The notes beneath the pieces are model-generated. The model was given only the letters and a program-made list of their open reading frames with translations. It did not search any database and was not told where the DNA came from. Shown one piece after another: positions 35,201 through 45,553 of a stretch of DNA of 64,000 nt. The position numbers and the translations under genes are program-made. Origin of the DNA: Cryptomeria japonica (taxonomy: Eukaryota > Streptophyta > Pinopsida > Cupressales > Cupressaceae); NCBI RefSeq assembly GCF_030272615.1, contig NC_081415.1:600427644-600491643 (forward strand), in the 5' to 3' direction. Each line of letters starts with the position of its first letter. Position 1 is the first letter of the stretch.

Positions 35201-37289
35201 CACTTAGGATCTCGACCCCCATGGAGAGCCACTCTCCCTTATGACACTATGCCTACCTAACCCAAGTTTAAGAATAAGATGAAACATAGATTAACAACAA
35301 ATGAACATCACAATTTGATTCAATTAAGTCTCACAACAGACATTTGAAACAACATTGCATCCATAAAGCATCAATATCAATGTCTCAATAATAAAGCACA
35401 TAGATCTCAATCCAATAGATGAATACAAAGATATAACTCCAAAAGACTATCAAGTAGCCATTAAAATCCATAAAACAAGCCAATAAAAACAATATAATCA
35501 TAATCTTTCTTACATTCAAGGTCAAAACCCATTACCAAGCCTTTGGAGCCCTCGAAAGACACGCGGAACCCAAAATCAATTGAAAAGACACAATCCCCAA
35601 TGCTTGCACACTTTCAGAGGTTTTTTCACATGTGACTGGAAATATACATAGGTGAGGGAGATTTTTGCACCCTTGTATGGTCTATTCTATTCCCTTGTAG
35701 GTCTGTACTGCGCAGTTGTGCAAAACTAGGGTTTCCAGGAAACCCAGACTTTGACCAATCAATAGACATAGGAAATGACTCAAGCTCCAAAACTAATCAA
35801 GACCCGATTGAAAATTTGAAGTCTAATGTCCAGAAAATAATTGAAATTGAAAAAAGAGAAATATTTAGACAGTATAGGATTTCAATTTCTAAAACTACCT
35901 ATTTAAAACTATGCAGTAGTGAAGGGAAAATCACTTTTTCATTCAATCAAACAAACACTTTTTCATTCAATCAAACAAATAGACATATAACTTCATTTCA
36001 AGAATTGAAAATAGCAGTAACATACATATCAAATACATTTCCAAATATTACTTTCAATTCCATTTCAATAAACAAAAGAATAGCATGGAAAACCTACCTC
36101 AAATGGAAGCAAATAGGAATGAAATTTGAAGAAGACAAAAGTTGAAGATGACTCCGGCCAAAGAAATCCAATCTCCAATCTAGTTCCAACAATCCAAAAT
36201 CCTTCAAAACAAATCCTCAATCCTCAAATCCTCTATCACAAACCTCCTCAAAAATCCCATTCAAATTACCATCAAAACTCTCTATAATTTCCAGCCAATC
36301 TCTTCTCTAAAAATTCCCCCAAATAAAAAACAAACTAGAAAAATAAACCTCTCAACCATCTCATAGAAAGAACCAACTCCCCAACTCCCAAAAAGATTAA
36401 TTAAAATCAATAAACCTTAACACCCTCTCATTCAATCAACATTCAAGAAATAACATTTCATAAAATGCTAATCCAAAGTTTGGTTTGTGGGGTTAGGGTT
36501 TCCCACCAAACACAAACTTAAAACATAAAAATATAATTGCAAATATAAATATGCTTCCCTCTAAAATAGCCACTACAAGAAATGCATCTAAGATATTAAT
36601 AAAAAAGGAATAATACATTATTCAAATAAATATAAGCACCTACAATATGATTTATATTTATAAATAACAATTAATATAATTAATATGATTACTAACAATT
36701 AATACAAACCATATGATTAATATTTATAAATAACAATTAATACAAAGGACAAAGATAAATAATCACTTGCATAAACACATACATACACAACTAGGGTTAT
36801 CGGATATTGCCTTAATGGCATTCCGATTAGGTAAACACATGACTAGGATTATTGCCCTTATGTAGAACAAAGGTTATATTTTAGGTCAATTGGGCCAATA
36901 TGTTATCTCCCACAACCACCGTTGAGATTATTAAGGCACGCTCGGGTTTGTAAAAACAAGTGGAGTCGATGCTCTATAATGCAACCTACATCACAAATTA
37001 ACACATATAAAAATATAATATATACAATATGTACACCCACATCGATGAAGGGGAATCGTGACATCACATGTCTCTCTTAAGAGAGTGATAAGACATCATT
37101 CCCTTGCACCACAATCAGGAGCATACACATAATACATGAATCAAATCTCAATACATTTCAACTATCATACTTAGTCACATCTCATAATCTAACTAAATCT
37201 GTTATCACATGGGTTAATAATCATAAAATAATATGCATCACCTAATTTATTCATAAAGAAACATAATCATAATCCTTTATAACATGAAC
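32280..37289. other. Non-coding body of the 8.4-kb insertion
   Basis: AT-rich, without recognisable domains. Scattered ORFs of 60-110 codons (33403, 34465, 35816 and others) have no motif and no paired copy. A motif GGGTT(G/A)TCCT(G/A)GTAGTCTC..GACCC..CCCCCAT occurs twice in tandem (about 34898-34977) and in a diverged form near 35187-35223. Confidence 0.5.
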
Positions 37290-38387
37290 CCCTGAGAGAA
37301 CCCCTTCTGGTCTAGAGCCTGGATAAAGGGTCTTATTCCAAAGATCAATATCTTCTACTGGACCATCCTCCAAAATAAAACTTTGACTCTAGACAACCCG
37401 AAGGTTAGAGGTTTTATCTTCCCTAATAGGTGTGCTTTGTATCTTGAGTAGGAAGAGTTTGTGGACCACTTGGCTATCCACTATTCTTTCACTGTCTCAA
37501 TCTGGGAAAGCTTTCTTAAGAATTTTTGTATGGAATGGGTGTTTCCTAACTCTATTCAAGATTTGTTCCATTCTTGGAGTTATCATTGGTCTAATCCCTC
37601 TTTGAGATATTTGTGGCAGCTCTCTCTCCCTCACATCTTGTTGGGGATTTGGAAAGAAAGAAACAACCGCATCTTTAGGGATACTTCTCTCACCCAGGCT
37701 GTTGTTTTTCAGAAAATTCAAAGGGCAATTATGGAGAACTTCAGGATCATTGGAGAATCATGCAATCCTGTCAATTGTCTGGAAGATCACATCCTCAACT
37801 CCTAGAACCTAAAGAGTGTTGTTAGTATTGATTCTAAACAAAGTAAGAGACTTGAAGCTAAATGACATTCTCCCCCTCATGGATGGCTCAAAATCAACTT
37901 TGACGGTGCTACCAAAGGCAATCCTATTCCAGCGGGATATGGTGCAATTCTCAGAGATGAAAATGACATTTGTAAGGAAATGGTAGTTGTTCCTATAGGT
38001 TGCCAAATTAACCACATGGCAAAAGCTATGGCTGCTCTCCAAGGCATCCTTCTGGCTAAAAGGTGGAATTGTCCCTACCTATGGATCGAGGGGGACTCTA
38101 ATAATATCATTAAATGCCTTAAAGGAATTTCTAAGCCCTCATGGACTATCAACAATATTATAAAGGCTGCTAGGGATCTCATTAACACCTTCAATAACTG
38201 TTTTATTTCCCACATTTATCGTGAAGCTAATGGCCCCGCTGACTGGGCAGCTAACGTGGTGGTCACTCATGACAACATGGTTACCTGGAAGGGTGGAGAG
38301 GATCTCCTCAATGATGTCAGATCTATCATTTTCATGGATCGGTATAACTCCACCTCAAAGATCCTAAACAAATTATATAATTATTAA
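37290..38387 (+). pseudogene. LINE ORF2 C-terminus: zf-RVT and RNase H domains, copy 1
   Basis: One frame contains WIKGLIPKINIFYWTILQNK and CALYLE(TAG)EEFVDHLAIHYSFTVS, the zf-RVT pattern with the second Cys pair changed. RYLWQLSLPHILLGIWKERN follows, then the RNase H: KINFDGATKGNPIPAGYGAI (about 37890-37949), IEGDSNNIIKCL (about 38088-38123) and HIYREANGPADWAAN (about 38214-38258). The expected catalytic Glu is Lys (HMAKAMAALQG). Stops: TAG at 37449 (Gln expected), TAG near 37803 and TGA near 37863. The ORF ends with TAA at 38385. Confidence 0.88.
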
Positions 38388-38552
38388 TAGCATGACTTCG
38401 AGGGCTATTACTAATTATCATTGTGTCAGTACCATTAATGACAATACGAATGCCACCTTCTCCCATGCTTTCTAGGTCTTTGGGTCGCTTTGAGAAATTT
38501 CTTTTCTGTAGCTATCTACAACTCTCAGTTTTTGGGTTTGAGCTATAAAACT

Positions 38553-40280
38553 ATGGGAGGTAGTAGGCGTCGCTATGAGCCCAGTAATTGTAAGGAGTGG
38601 AAACAAAAGGAGGAAATTCGGAGTATCTTGTAGAAGGGCGAGCTAACGAAGTATATGGAAAGACTCCATGGGAGGGATGCTAAAATCACTAATTTTTTTA
38701 GCAAAAATTGGAGGAAGGACACCCTGAAGATGGGAGATCAAACTATCTCCATTGATCAATACCTCATTGCTCAAGTGACGAGTCTCTGTAGGGAGGGAAG
38801 TAATTTCTACAGGGACAGAAAGCTTAGCAAGGAGGCCACCGAGCGATACCCTGAAACTACTAAGGAGAAGAAATGCCTAGTTAAGCTTAGCAAGACCTAT
38901 TACCCTCTCAGGGCTTTTGCTAAGCCTTGGAGGGAGGTTCTATTTTCTATTATGCGTTATATAACTTTGGATGGCAGATTCACCAAAGTTTATGGCTACC
39001 ATTTTATGCTGCTCAACCATTTAAGGTATGAAGACAAAGTTAATATACCCTATTTCTTGATTTGTTCAATGAATGCTACTATAAAATCCCATAGAGAGAA
39101 CCTTAAGGGAGACACTGCCATGCACCAAGGTCTTATGGTTTTAATTTATGATCATATAAAAGCTAATCAAATTGCCTGCCCCCAGCTTTCTATCTCTGAT
39201 TCTGAGGAGGATGGGTCAGACTCTGATTTTTCTATGGGTGATGATTCTGAAAGTGATTCAAAAAGTGAGACTGAGGAGAGTCTCAAGGACTTTGAAGCTG
39301 ATCTTGGTAAGAAAAGAAAACAGGTGAGCATTAAGTTGTCCTCTTCTAAGAGTAAGAAAAAAAGTAAATAGAAGGTCTTCCATATTCACTCCTCCTCCTC
39401 CTCGAAGGTCTCTAGGGACTCTGAAAAGGATGACTCTCCATTCCCTCGGAAGAAGAAATTTAAATCTTTCATTCAGAAAAGGAAAAAGTAGAAAAAACAG
39501 GGCAAGTCTGAGTTGGAGTCGAAGGACAAAGTGCAGTGTAAGGACCCTGATGTGGACCAAAAAGTTGAGGAGGTGATTGCGGGGGATGGCTTCAACCAGA
39601 GTGTTGATGGAAATGCCGAATAGATTACTGGTGGAGATGTTCCCAATACAGAATAGGCCAAAGCTGGTGAAAAAATCCCCCCTTCAAACCCTCCTATTGA
39701 GGACTTGAAGGGGTTTGAGGACACCCTCGACTGGCTCATAAACAATCACAAGAAAGTTATGGAGGAAAACAAGAAGTTGAGCCATAGGGTTCAAATTTTG
39801 GAGACAATCAGCATTGGTGAAGGTAAATCCATGGCTGAGTATGTTGATGATTTGGGAAAAACTGTTGCCAGAGCTGAAGAGATTAGGGACGCCTTCAACC
39901 CTAGGTTTGAGCAAGTGGAGAAGGCCCTGGAAGAGATAAAAACCAATGACAATTCTATGGACTAGAGAATGGTGGACACTGATAACAAACTCAACAAAAT
40001 TGAAACCTGTCTCAAAAGCATTGCTGAACAAAGCCATAACATTCTGAAGGCCTCGACTGACAACACCAAAGTCCTGATCAGTACGCTGGAAAATCAGAAG
40101 GAATCCCTGGAGCAGGAACCTGACATGGAAGGCATGGGAGATGTGCAAGGACCAAGAATGAGGACCAGAGGCAATAAGAAGGAGAAAAGGCCAAACAAGG
40201 AAATCGAAGAGCTCAATGTTGCTTTGGAAAATTATGACCCGTTGGTCATCAAGGCAACTGATCTTCTTAAGTCTCTGTAG
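38553..40280 (+). pseudogene. Unknown ORF downstream of LINE RNase H (putative ORF3), copy 1
   Basis: One frame runs from an ATG at 38553 (MGGSRRRYEPSNCKEW) to TAG at 40278, 575 codons, with in-frame TAGs at 38631, 39369, 39489, 39621, 39654 and 39963. There is no TAA, TGA or frameshift. The N-terminal ~220 residues form a likely globular domain (LKMGDQTISIDQYLIAQVTS; RAFAKPWREVLFSIMRYITL; YGYHFMLLNHL; VNIPYFLICSMNA; MHQGLMVLIYDH). Its layout faintly recalls the plant Transposase_32-type domain found near retroelements; that is weak. An acidic DSE/SDS stretch and Lys-rich basic segments follow (nuclear targeting is possible), then a predicted coiled coil (39705-40120) and a basic C-terminus (RMRTRGNKKEKRP). 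Copy 2 shows that the N-terminal domain is conserved. Confidence 0.75.
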
Positions 40281-40490
40281 TTGTTGTTAGTTGTCTTGGC
40301 CTTTTATCTGGTTTTATTCACTTTGTTGTTCCTTTCTTTTGATGTCCATTCAGTTTACTGGCCTTCTTGCCAATCTTTTGTATGTTATTTCATTGCTGGT
40401 CTTGTTGTTCTTTGTTGAACTATCTTTTGCTCTTATGTTAAAGGTTTCGGGTCCTTAAAACCTGTTTTTCATATTAATCAGAATATGACA
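40281..40490 (+). other. 3' UTR of LINE copy 1
   Basis: T-rich sequence with ACTGGCCTTCTTGCC (about 40358), comparable to AGTGGCCTTCATGGCTTATG after ORF3 of copy 2 (about 45084). It ends near GGGTCCTTAAAACCTG. No poly(A) tail is evident. Confidence 0.6.
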
Positions 40491-40641
40491 TATATCTAAC
40501 TCTAACATCACAATAGAGTCTCGCAAAGATAAACCATCATAAAATGTAACATCATCAAAACCACATATATAACCAAAGAAGTCACCATGAGTCCATTTGA
40601 ATAGAATAAGTGTCTAAACATGGAAGGGGTATCACACCCCT

Positions 40642-40822
40642 AACAGGGTTTTCCACATAAAATCTGGCGTCACATTGTGTACGGTGTGTTATGACATTTC
40701 ATGCTCTTATCTTTCTGTGGATCATGTGTTGAGGTTAAGTTGTTGTAGAATTGATTTGGGAAATATATTATAAGATTTTATACAACTGATTCAACCCCCC
40801 TCTTAGTTGTCTTGTGCGTTAG
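40642..40822 (+). repeat. 3' LTR of the old split element, third piece
   Basis: AACAGGGTTTTCCACATAAAATC onward matches 22314-22500. It ends with GTTAG (40818-40822), duplicated at 41892-41896 beyond the next solo LTR. The last 11 bases of the LTR are 41897-41907 (TATATTCAATA, against TATATTCAACA in the 5' copy). Confidence 0.88.
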
Positions 40823-41891
40823 TGTAGCATCGTAAATTGTACACCCGCACTGGTCCCAACTTTTCCTCCCCAATTTTCGGGAGCTTAATTTGGCGGTATT
40901 ATAATATTCAAATCCCACTTTGTGTGAAAATATATCAATTCTAATTTATCCTAAAGGTGATTTTAATGACAAAATCCCTATATAAGGTGTCTCTCTCAAT
41001 TCATTTTCAACAACTACACTTTATGCAAACATTGTCATCAATTCAAGAGTAGATCTAATTCAAGGAGAAAAAAACTACATTAAGACATCTTAAATTTATG
41101 TTTTATTTATGGTTTCATGATGGATTTTATGTGATTTATCATGTTATTGCACCAACACATGAAGGACTTATTCTAACAGCATTGCATCACCTATTGAGGG
41201 TATGGTCATTTACATTCAAGCATTTCAGCCTTGCCCTCAAAAGGCAAGCTTTTCCGATAAATTTTTTATTTCAATTAGGGTTGATTCCAAACCCGGGGTT
41301 TGACCTAAGGAAAACTCCTATCCACAATATAATTTCCCTTCTTTTGGTGTGTAGGTGGCAGATTTGGGAGCCGTACACATGGAAAAAGATAAAGGAGATA
41401 AAAACAAAATGGCTTTCGTAGAACTTCCAAAGACCCCCAGGACCATGTCAAAATTGCAAGACCAGGCCAAAATAACAAGACCAGTGTGAAATTTCAAGAT
41501 CTTTGTGAATTTGGAGGACCAGTGTGACGGACCCTCCGGTCCCAATAATTTTTGCCAAATTTTTAGGTACAGGTTCCGACCCTCTTCTTTTACTCGGATC
41601 TTAGTTTACAGCTTTGTTTGGCTTCTATAACATTCTTTTTTCATCATTTCATTCCAAGTTTTCATTATTTATTATAGATTTAACATTTGCAATTAAAAAC
41701 CTAATTCAAACATAATTTCAACTCAAACAAAAGGGGAAATAGGACCTCAACTAGCATTCAACCCTCTTCCTAATAGATTGAGGTTGAATCTATTGAGTTC
41801 ATCCTTCTTTTAATGTAATGTTTGTGAAAGTTAAGCCATTTCCTAGTTTTCAAAGCATAACTTGTGAAACCCTAATTTTTCATCCATTACA
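40823..41891 (+). repeat. Solo LTR of gypsy family G1, plus orientation
   Basis: It is flanked by a perfect GTTAG duplication (40818-40822, 41892-41896). It starts TGTAGCATCGTAAATTGTAC and ends TTTCATCCATTACA. Shared G1 features are the CAAACCCGGGGTTTGACC block, the TTTTGGTGTGTAGGTGGCAG block, and TATATAAG at 40979-40986. It is 1069 bp long. The ORF at 41098 lies within it and is not a gene. Confidence 0.88.
40979..40986 (+). promoter_or_regulatory. TATA box in the G1 solo LTR
   Basis: CCCTATATAAGGTGTC lies about 157 bp into the LTR. A mirror copy of this arrangement occurs in the minus-oriented fragment at 41908-42178 (TTATATAAGGGCCC near 41993). Confidence 0.5.
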
Positions 41892-41907
41892 GTTAGTATA
41901 TTCAATA

Positions 41908-42178
41908 GGTGTAAGATACAAAAGACTGCTTATGTTAAAATAGGGCCTAGATAGGTGAGAATGATGAGATGAAAGAATTAAAGGGCACAACTATTATATA
42001 AGGGCCCATGTTTTTATTGAGATTTGAATTGAGAGAGGACTCATAATATTAATTAAATTATTAATTTAAATTAATAAAGGTCCTATAATGCATATAGAAA
42101 TGAGAGATGCTAAAATGAGTTCTAGGAGAGTATGAAATTGGACATCCTAATTAAAGGTGTACAATTTACAACACTACA
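41908..42178 (-). repeat. Start of a G1-family LTR, minus orientation (fragment)
   Basis: On the minus strand it starts TGTAGTGTTGTAAATTGTAC, like the solo LTR at 40823 (3 differences in the first 23 bases), and has a TATA-like TTATATAA about 180 bp in. It is cut where the old split element ends (41907), so that element probably inserted into it. Confidence 0.6.
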
Positions 42179-42334
42179 CTTGTTATCCTTTTTCCACAAA
42201 GTTAAGATAGATAGCATAAGCTTCACAATATTTATTATGATTTCTCCTTTGGATAATCATTTGATTTATGCATCTGCAAAATATTTATAACATCAACTTA
42301 CATAATTCTAGTTAATTCATTCAACTCCTTATTT
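42179..42334. other. Unassigned spacer
   Basis: AT-rich sequence between the LTR fragment and the second LINE. I see nothing recognisable in it. Confidence 0.4.
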
Positions 42335-42474
42335 AATTTTTGGTGAAATTTGAACCCATGAATACCCATTATTTGTTATTTTTTCAACAAATAACAACTT
42401 ATGTTTCCTATGGGTTTTCAAAATTTGAGTTGAGTTACATTGGGTTGAAGATTAAACAACCATGGGGATTAAAC

Positions 42475-43009
42475 CAAGATCCCTTAAAAATCAATTGGCA
42501 AAAGATCGAGACAAGAAAGAATACAAAATGGGAAGCCCCTGATGAAGGATATATCAAGTGCAACTTTGATGGTTGCTCAAAAGGGAATCTAGGGATCTCT
42601 GCGGTAGGAGGAGTCATTAGAGATCATAGACAAAACTTGATAGATGCTTATGGATGTAATTTAGGAATCTCTTTTAATAACAAAGCAAAAGTGTATGCAG
42701 CTTGGAAAGGACTTAAAATATTCAAACTTGGAAATAATTATTCTAGAGGGAGATTCTAAATTAATTATCTCTATCCTAAATGATCATAGTGCAAGGCCAT
42801 GGGAAACTAGAAAATTGATGGAGGATTGCAGACATGTGATTGGGGGTTTCCCTTATTTCAAAGTGGTTCATGTCTATAGAGAAAACAATTCGGCCATAGA
42901 CTTAATGGCCAATATTTCCTTCAACTACAAAGGTTGGGAAATATTAAATTTTCATGATTGTCCTAAAAGTTTGAGGGGAGTCATGTTTAAAAGAAAAGAA
43001 AAAAGGTGA
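42475..43009 (+). pseudogene. LINE ORF2 RNase H domain, copy 2
   Basis: KWEAPDEGYIKCNFDGCSKG (about 42526-42585) leads into the RNase H fold, with GGVIRDHRQNLIDAYG, then ILEGDSKLIISILN (about 42738-42779) and HVYRENNSAIDLMAN. A frameshift near 42726 separates the halves. The expected catalytic Glu is Lys (NKAKVYAAWKGL), as in copy 1. The stop is TGA at about 43007. Confidence 0.85.
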
Positions 43010-43221
43010 GCCTTATAGAAACACAATTAGTAATGATTATGGTTACCCTTCTTGATTGCTTAAATTTAAGCCCTTCTCGCAACCTCCGCACAAGGGAGAG
43101 ACATAGATATCAGAAAACTCATGTGACAAAATTTTTAAAGCCATGCAAAGGATAGTCAATAATGATTTTAATAGGAATAGTTGTACTACACAAGTATGGA
43201 AGGACACCAGTACGATGGAGA

Positions 43222-43225
<4 letters not shown>

Positions 43226-43287
<62 letters not shown>
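43226..43287. repeat. (GA)n microsatellite, 62 bp
   Basis: Uninterrupted GA repeat. In one frame it reads as an Arg-Glu repeat, which inflates a small ORF (43143-43415) that I do not call a gene. Confidence 0.97.
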
Positions 43288-43290
<3 letters not shown>

Positions 43291-43421
43291 TTGAGAAACT
43301 TCTAATAAGAAATCTGGAGAAAGCTTCAATTTTGTCCGCCCAGACTACAAATTATTTGGAGAAAAAAGGAAAAATGAGAATTCATAGGAGTAGAGTAGGA
43401 ACGTTGTTGAAATAGGGGGGA

Positions 43422-45021
43422 GCCATGAAGAGGAGTTGAGGGATTGTGTGTCACCACAAGAGAATGAACAGCTTTGGGACCTGCTGGACAAAGCCAAGTT
43501 AGTTCCTTATATCCTCTCAATTAAAGGTCATAACAAAAACTTATATGCTAAGTTTTGCAATTCCAGGTTAAAAGGAATAGTTAAAGTTGGTAGTGTTAGC
43601 TTCATTGTTACTCCTTAGTTAATTGTTGAAGCCACTAGCTTTAGATATAAAGGATTGAAGTTGGTTAAAAAAAGTTTGGGCAATTATAAAACCTTTATTA
43701 ATAATTTTTTAAAGAAAGGAGAGAAACTTAAGGTGGTTCAAAATGGCTATGAAAGAGAGACCTACCCGCTCCATATGCTCTATTGAGTTTGTACATGATG
43801 AAGTATTTCACCTTAGAGGGTCACTACATGACTGTGCATGGATACCATTTTTTGCTCCTAAACCATATTCACCAAAAAGCATTTATAAATTATGTGCCAT
43901 ACTTTCTTTTCACCTCAATGAATAGTAATATCAATAAAGGTGCCCCTCCTCCCCTTCATCAGGGGTTGATGTACGCCCTCTACATGCATGAGCTCCAAAA
44001 AAGCCCCCAAGGTAACCATTTGCTTTCCCTATATCCCAGCAATGTTGCTAGCCATGTGAAAATTGAATTGATAAAGAGTTAGAGCCCACACATTGGAGAA
44101 ACCCTCGAGCTCCAAAAAAACTAAAATGCAGTCCAAAAATGTTTGTTTACATTTGGAAGATAAGGATGAATCAACTAGTAGCTCATCAGCTAAAACTTTA
44201 GGTAGGGATTCCCCCATCCCCAACCTCCCTAATGAGGTTGCTAAACTAATCAAGCTTACCCCTGAAAAGAAAAAAAATAGAAGCTAAAATCGGTAATCCT
44301 AAGAAATAGAAAGAAAAATCCTAAAACCCTAAGCCTAGTAGCGAGGTCATTGTTATTGAAGAAACTGACCAAGAACTTGATCTAAACTTGGATAATGAGG
44401 GAAATGGCTTGGGTGAGAGGTCAAAAAGGCTAGAACAAAAAGATAAAAGTAAGAAAAAAGCCAAACAAGTGAAGATTACTAAATTGGAATCGGATGAGGA
44501 ATACCTTCCAGATGAAGATGAGGACTCTGAAAAAATAGAGGAAGACGGTGTAGGGGAAATTGAAAAAGGTGAAGAAGTGGAAGGTGGGGAAAATGTTATG
44601 GTTGATGAAGATATGGGAGAAGAAGATCATTAGAAAGGTTAGTACATAAGCATGGGAATGAGGATAATATTGAGGTGGAGTACAATCTAGAAATGGATAA
44701 TAGAAATGTGGAAAGAGATAACAAATTGGAGAAATGCAACACCACATTATGGATTTGAAGGCTCGAGAAGAGAAGTCTAAAGAAGGCTACAATGAAATTG
44801 TGAATTCCATTAACTCCCTAATTCACATAATTAATGGTTTAATGCAAAATTCTGTTATGGGAGTGGTTTCAGGCAAATCCAAGCTATTGAAGATAATCAA
44901 GAAAAAGAAGCAGAAGGGCAACAAGAACAAAGAAGACTATGCCCTGCATAAGGACGTCTGGGAAGCTAACTTGCTGAAGTTGGTTGATGCCCGAGACAAG
45001 ATATCAATAAAGAAGGATTAA
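43422..45021 (+). pseudogene. Unknown ORF downstream of LINE RNase H (putative ORF3), copy 2
   Basis: Five or more segments in changing frames align in order with copy 1. 43422-43780: ENEQLWDLLDKAKLVPYI and VKVGSVSFIVTP(TAG)LIVEATS, against copy 1 LKMGDQTISIDQYLIAQVTS. 43783-44082: YGYHF equivalents HGYHFLLLNHI, NYVPYFLFTSMNSNI and LHQGLMYALYMHEL. 44093-44633: Ser-rich, Lys-rich, then a strongly acidic Glu/Asp stretch. 44734-45021: helical segment and Lys-rich tail. The shared domain order and text show that the two ORFs are homologous despite heavy divergence. Confidence 0.7.
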
Positions 45022-45275
45022 TGTTGTTTCTTTTGCTTATGCTTAGTGTTTATTTAGATTTAGTTGTTACTTTCTATAAGACTAGTGGCCTTCATGGCTT
45101 ATGTTATGTTTATTTGATAAGTTACTCTCAATGCTTTGATAGTTCGATGCATTTTTTGATGTGGACTATATATAAGATTTTATTGAGTATGTTGTAGGAA
45201 GTTTTTGTTTTTGTGTAGTTTGTTGTTTATTATGATCAGGGCTCTCTCCTTGCTTACTCAATCAAAAACAACTTA
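45022..45275 (+). other. 3' UTR of LINE copy 2
   Basis: T-rich non-coding sequence with GTGGCCTTCATGG, comparable to the copy 1 3' UTR. Confidence 0.5.
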
Positions 45276-45553
45276 TGTATCCTTCTAGAATCATTTGTTA
45301 TTGCCAATGATTCATGAAGAGATATACTATGCATTGAAATAAGATTTGAAATAGTTTGTTTCAAAAGAGACAAATCTATTTTCACGTTCAACCATTGTAG
45401 AAACCTCATTGTTAATGTATCATTTAATTTTGTTAATAAAATTCCTCTATCAATTACCACCTGATGTATAGTATTTTTCTCCTTTCCATTTGACACATTC
45501 ATGGTCTTCATAAACATAGAAATATGTGTCCCATGACCCTCTAAAGTTAAATA
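45276..45553. other. Unassigned segment
   Basis: It contains most of an 87-codon minus-strand ORF (45254-45517) with no motif I recognise. It may be a fragment of another element. Confidence 0.3.

Larger units (their letters stand above)
37290..40490 (+). mobile_element. 5'-truncated LINE with an extra 3' ORF, copy 1
   Basis: The order is: end of ORF2 (zf-RVT domain and RNase H), a 165-bp gap, a further long ORF (38553-40280), and a T-rich 3' end with TTTCGGGTCCTTAAAACCTG, text typical of plant LINE 3' ends. The left edge is 5' truncation near 37290 and the right edge near 40490; I found no convincing target duplication. It lies in the 8.4-kb insertion. Copy 2 at 42335-45275 has the same order. 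Confidence 0.7.
32273..40636. mobile_element. 8.4-kb insertion of uncertain class (LARD-like), itself carrying a truncated LINE
   Basis: A perfect CCCCT duplication (32268-32272 and 40637-40641) flanks a unit starting TGTAACACTTTGCC and ending GGGGTATCACA, so it was inserted into the 3' LTR of the old element. Without the LINE (about 37290-40490) it is about 5.2 kb. Apart from the LINE I see no protein domain. I could not find a copy of its first bases near its right end, so an LTR pair is not shown. The ends are imperfect inverted repeats (TGTAACAC against TGTGATAC). It could be a LARD, a very decayed LTR element, or the product of two events. Confidence 0.55.
14298..41907 (+). mobile_element. 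Old non-coding LTR element (copia-like PBS) split by five later insertions
   Basis: 5' LTR pieces: 14298-14460, 15886-16209 and 22280-22504. PBS: 22505-22519. Internal region: 22505-22683. PPT: 22672-22683. 3' LTR pieces: 22684-23178, 31681-32272, 40642-40822 and 41897-41907, about 1279 bp in all. The pieces pair up well; for example 14298-14460 matches 31733-31895, and 22280-22504 matches 32240-32272 plus 40642-40822 and 41897-41907. LTR divergence looks like 10-15%, so it is old. The first ~540 bp of the 5' LTR are missing. There is no coding capacity. The 179-bp internal region could be original or a deletion product. Confidence 0.8.
42335..45275 (+). mobile_element. 5'-truncated LINE with an extra 3' ORF, copy 2
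   Basis: It has the same order as copy 1: RNase H end of ORF2, gap, unknown ORF, T-rich 3' UTR ending near GGGCTCTCTCCTTGC and TCAATCAAAAACAAC. It is more decayed than copy 1, with several frameshifts. The 5' cut lies in the segment just before RNase H. A 62-bp GA microsatellite sits between ORF2 and the extra ORF. Confidence 0.7.

Noticed and set aside
35816-36145. 109-codon ORF as a possible host gene
   Set aside because: Low-complexity, AT-rich, contains an internal FSFNQTNT duplication, and shows no domain or splice evidence.
40823-42178. A DNA transposon with 23-bp inverted ends (TGTAGCATCG.. and its mirror at 42178)
   Set aside because: The left unit ends at 41891 with its own GTTAG duplication; the mirror end belongs to a separate minus-oriented LTR fragment of the same family. 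Two LTRs in opposite orientation imitate a TIR pair.
43143-43415. Protein with an Arg-Glu repeat
   Set aside because: The repeat is a translated (GA)n microsatellite between two LINE ORFs.
45254-45517. Minus-strand 87-codon ORF
   Set aside because: No recognisable motif or supporting context; it lies between two element remnants.
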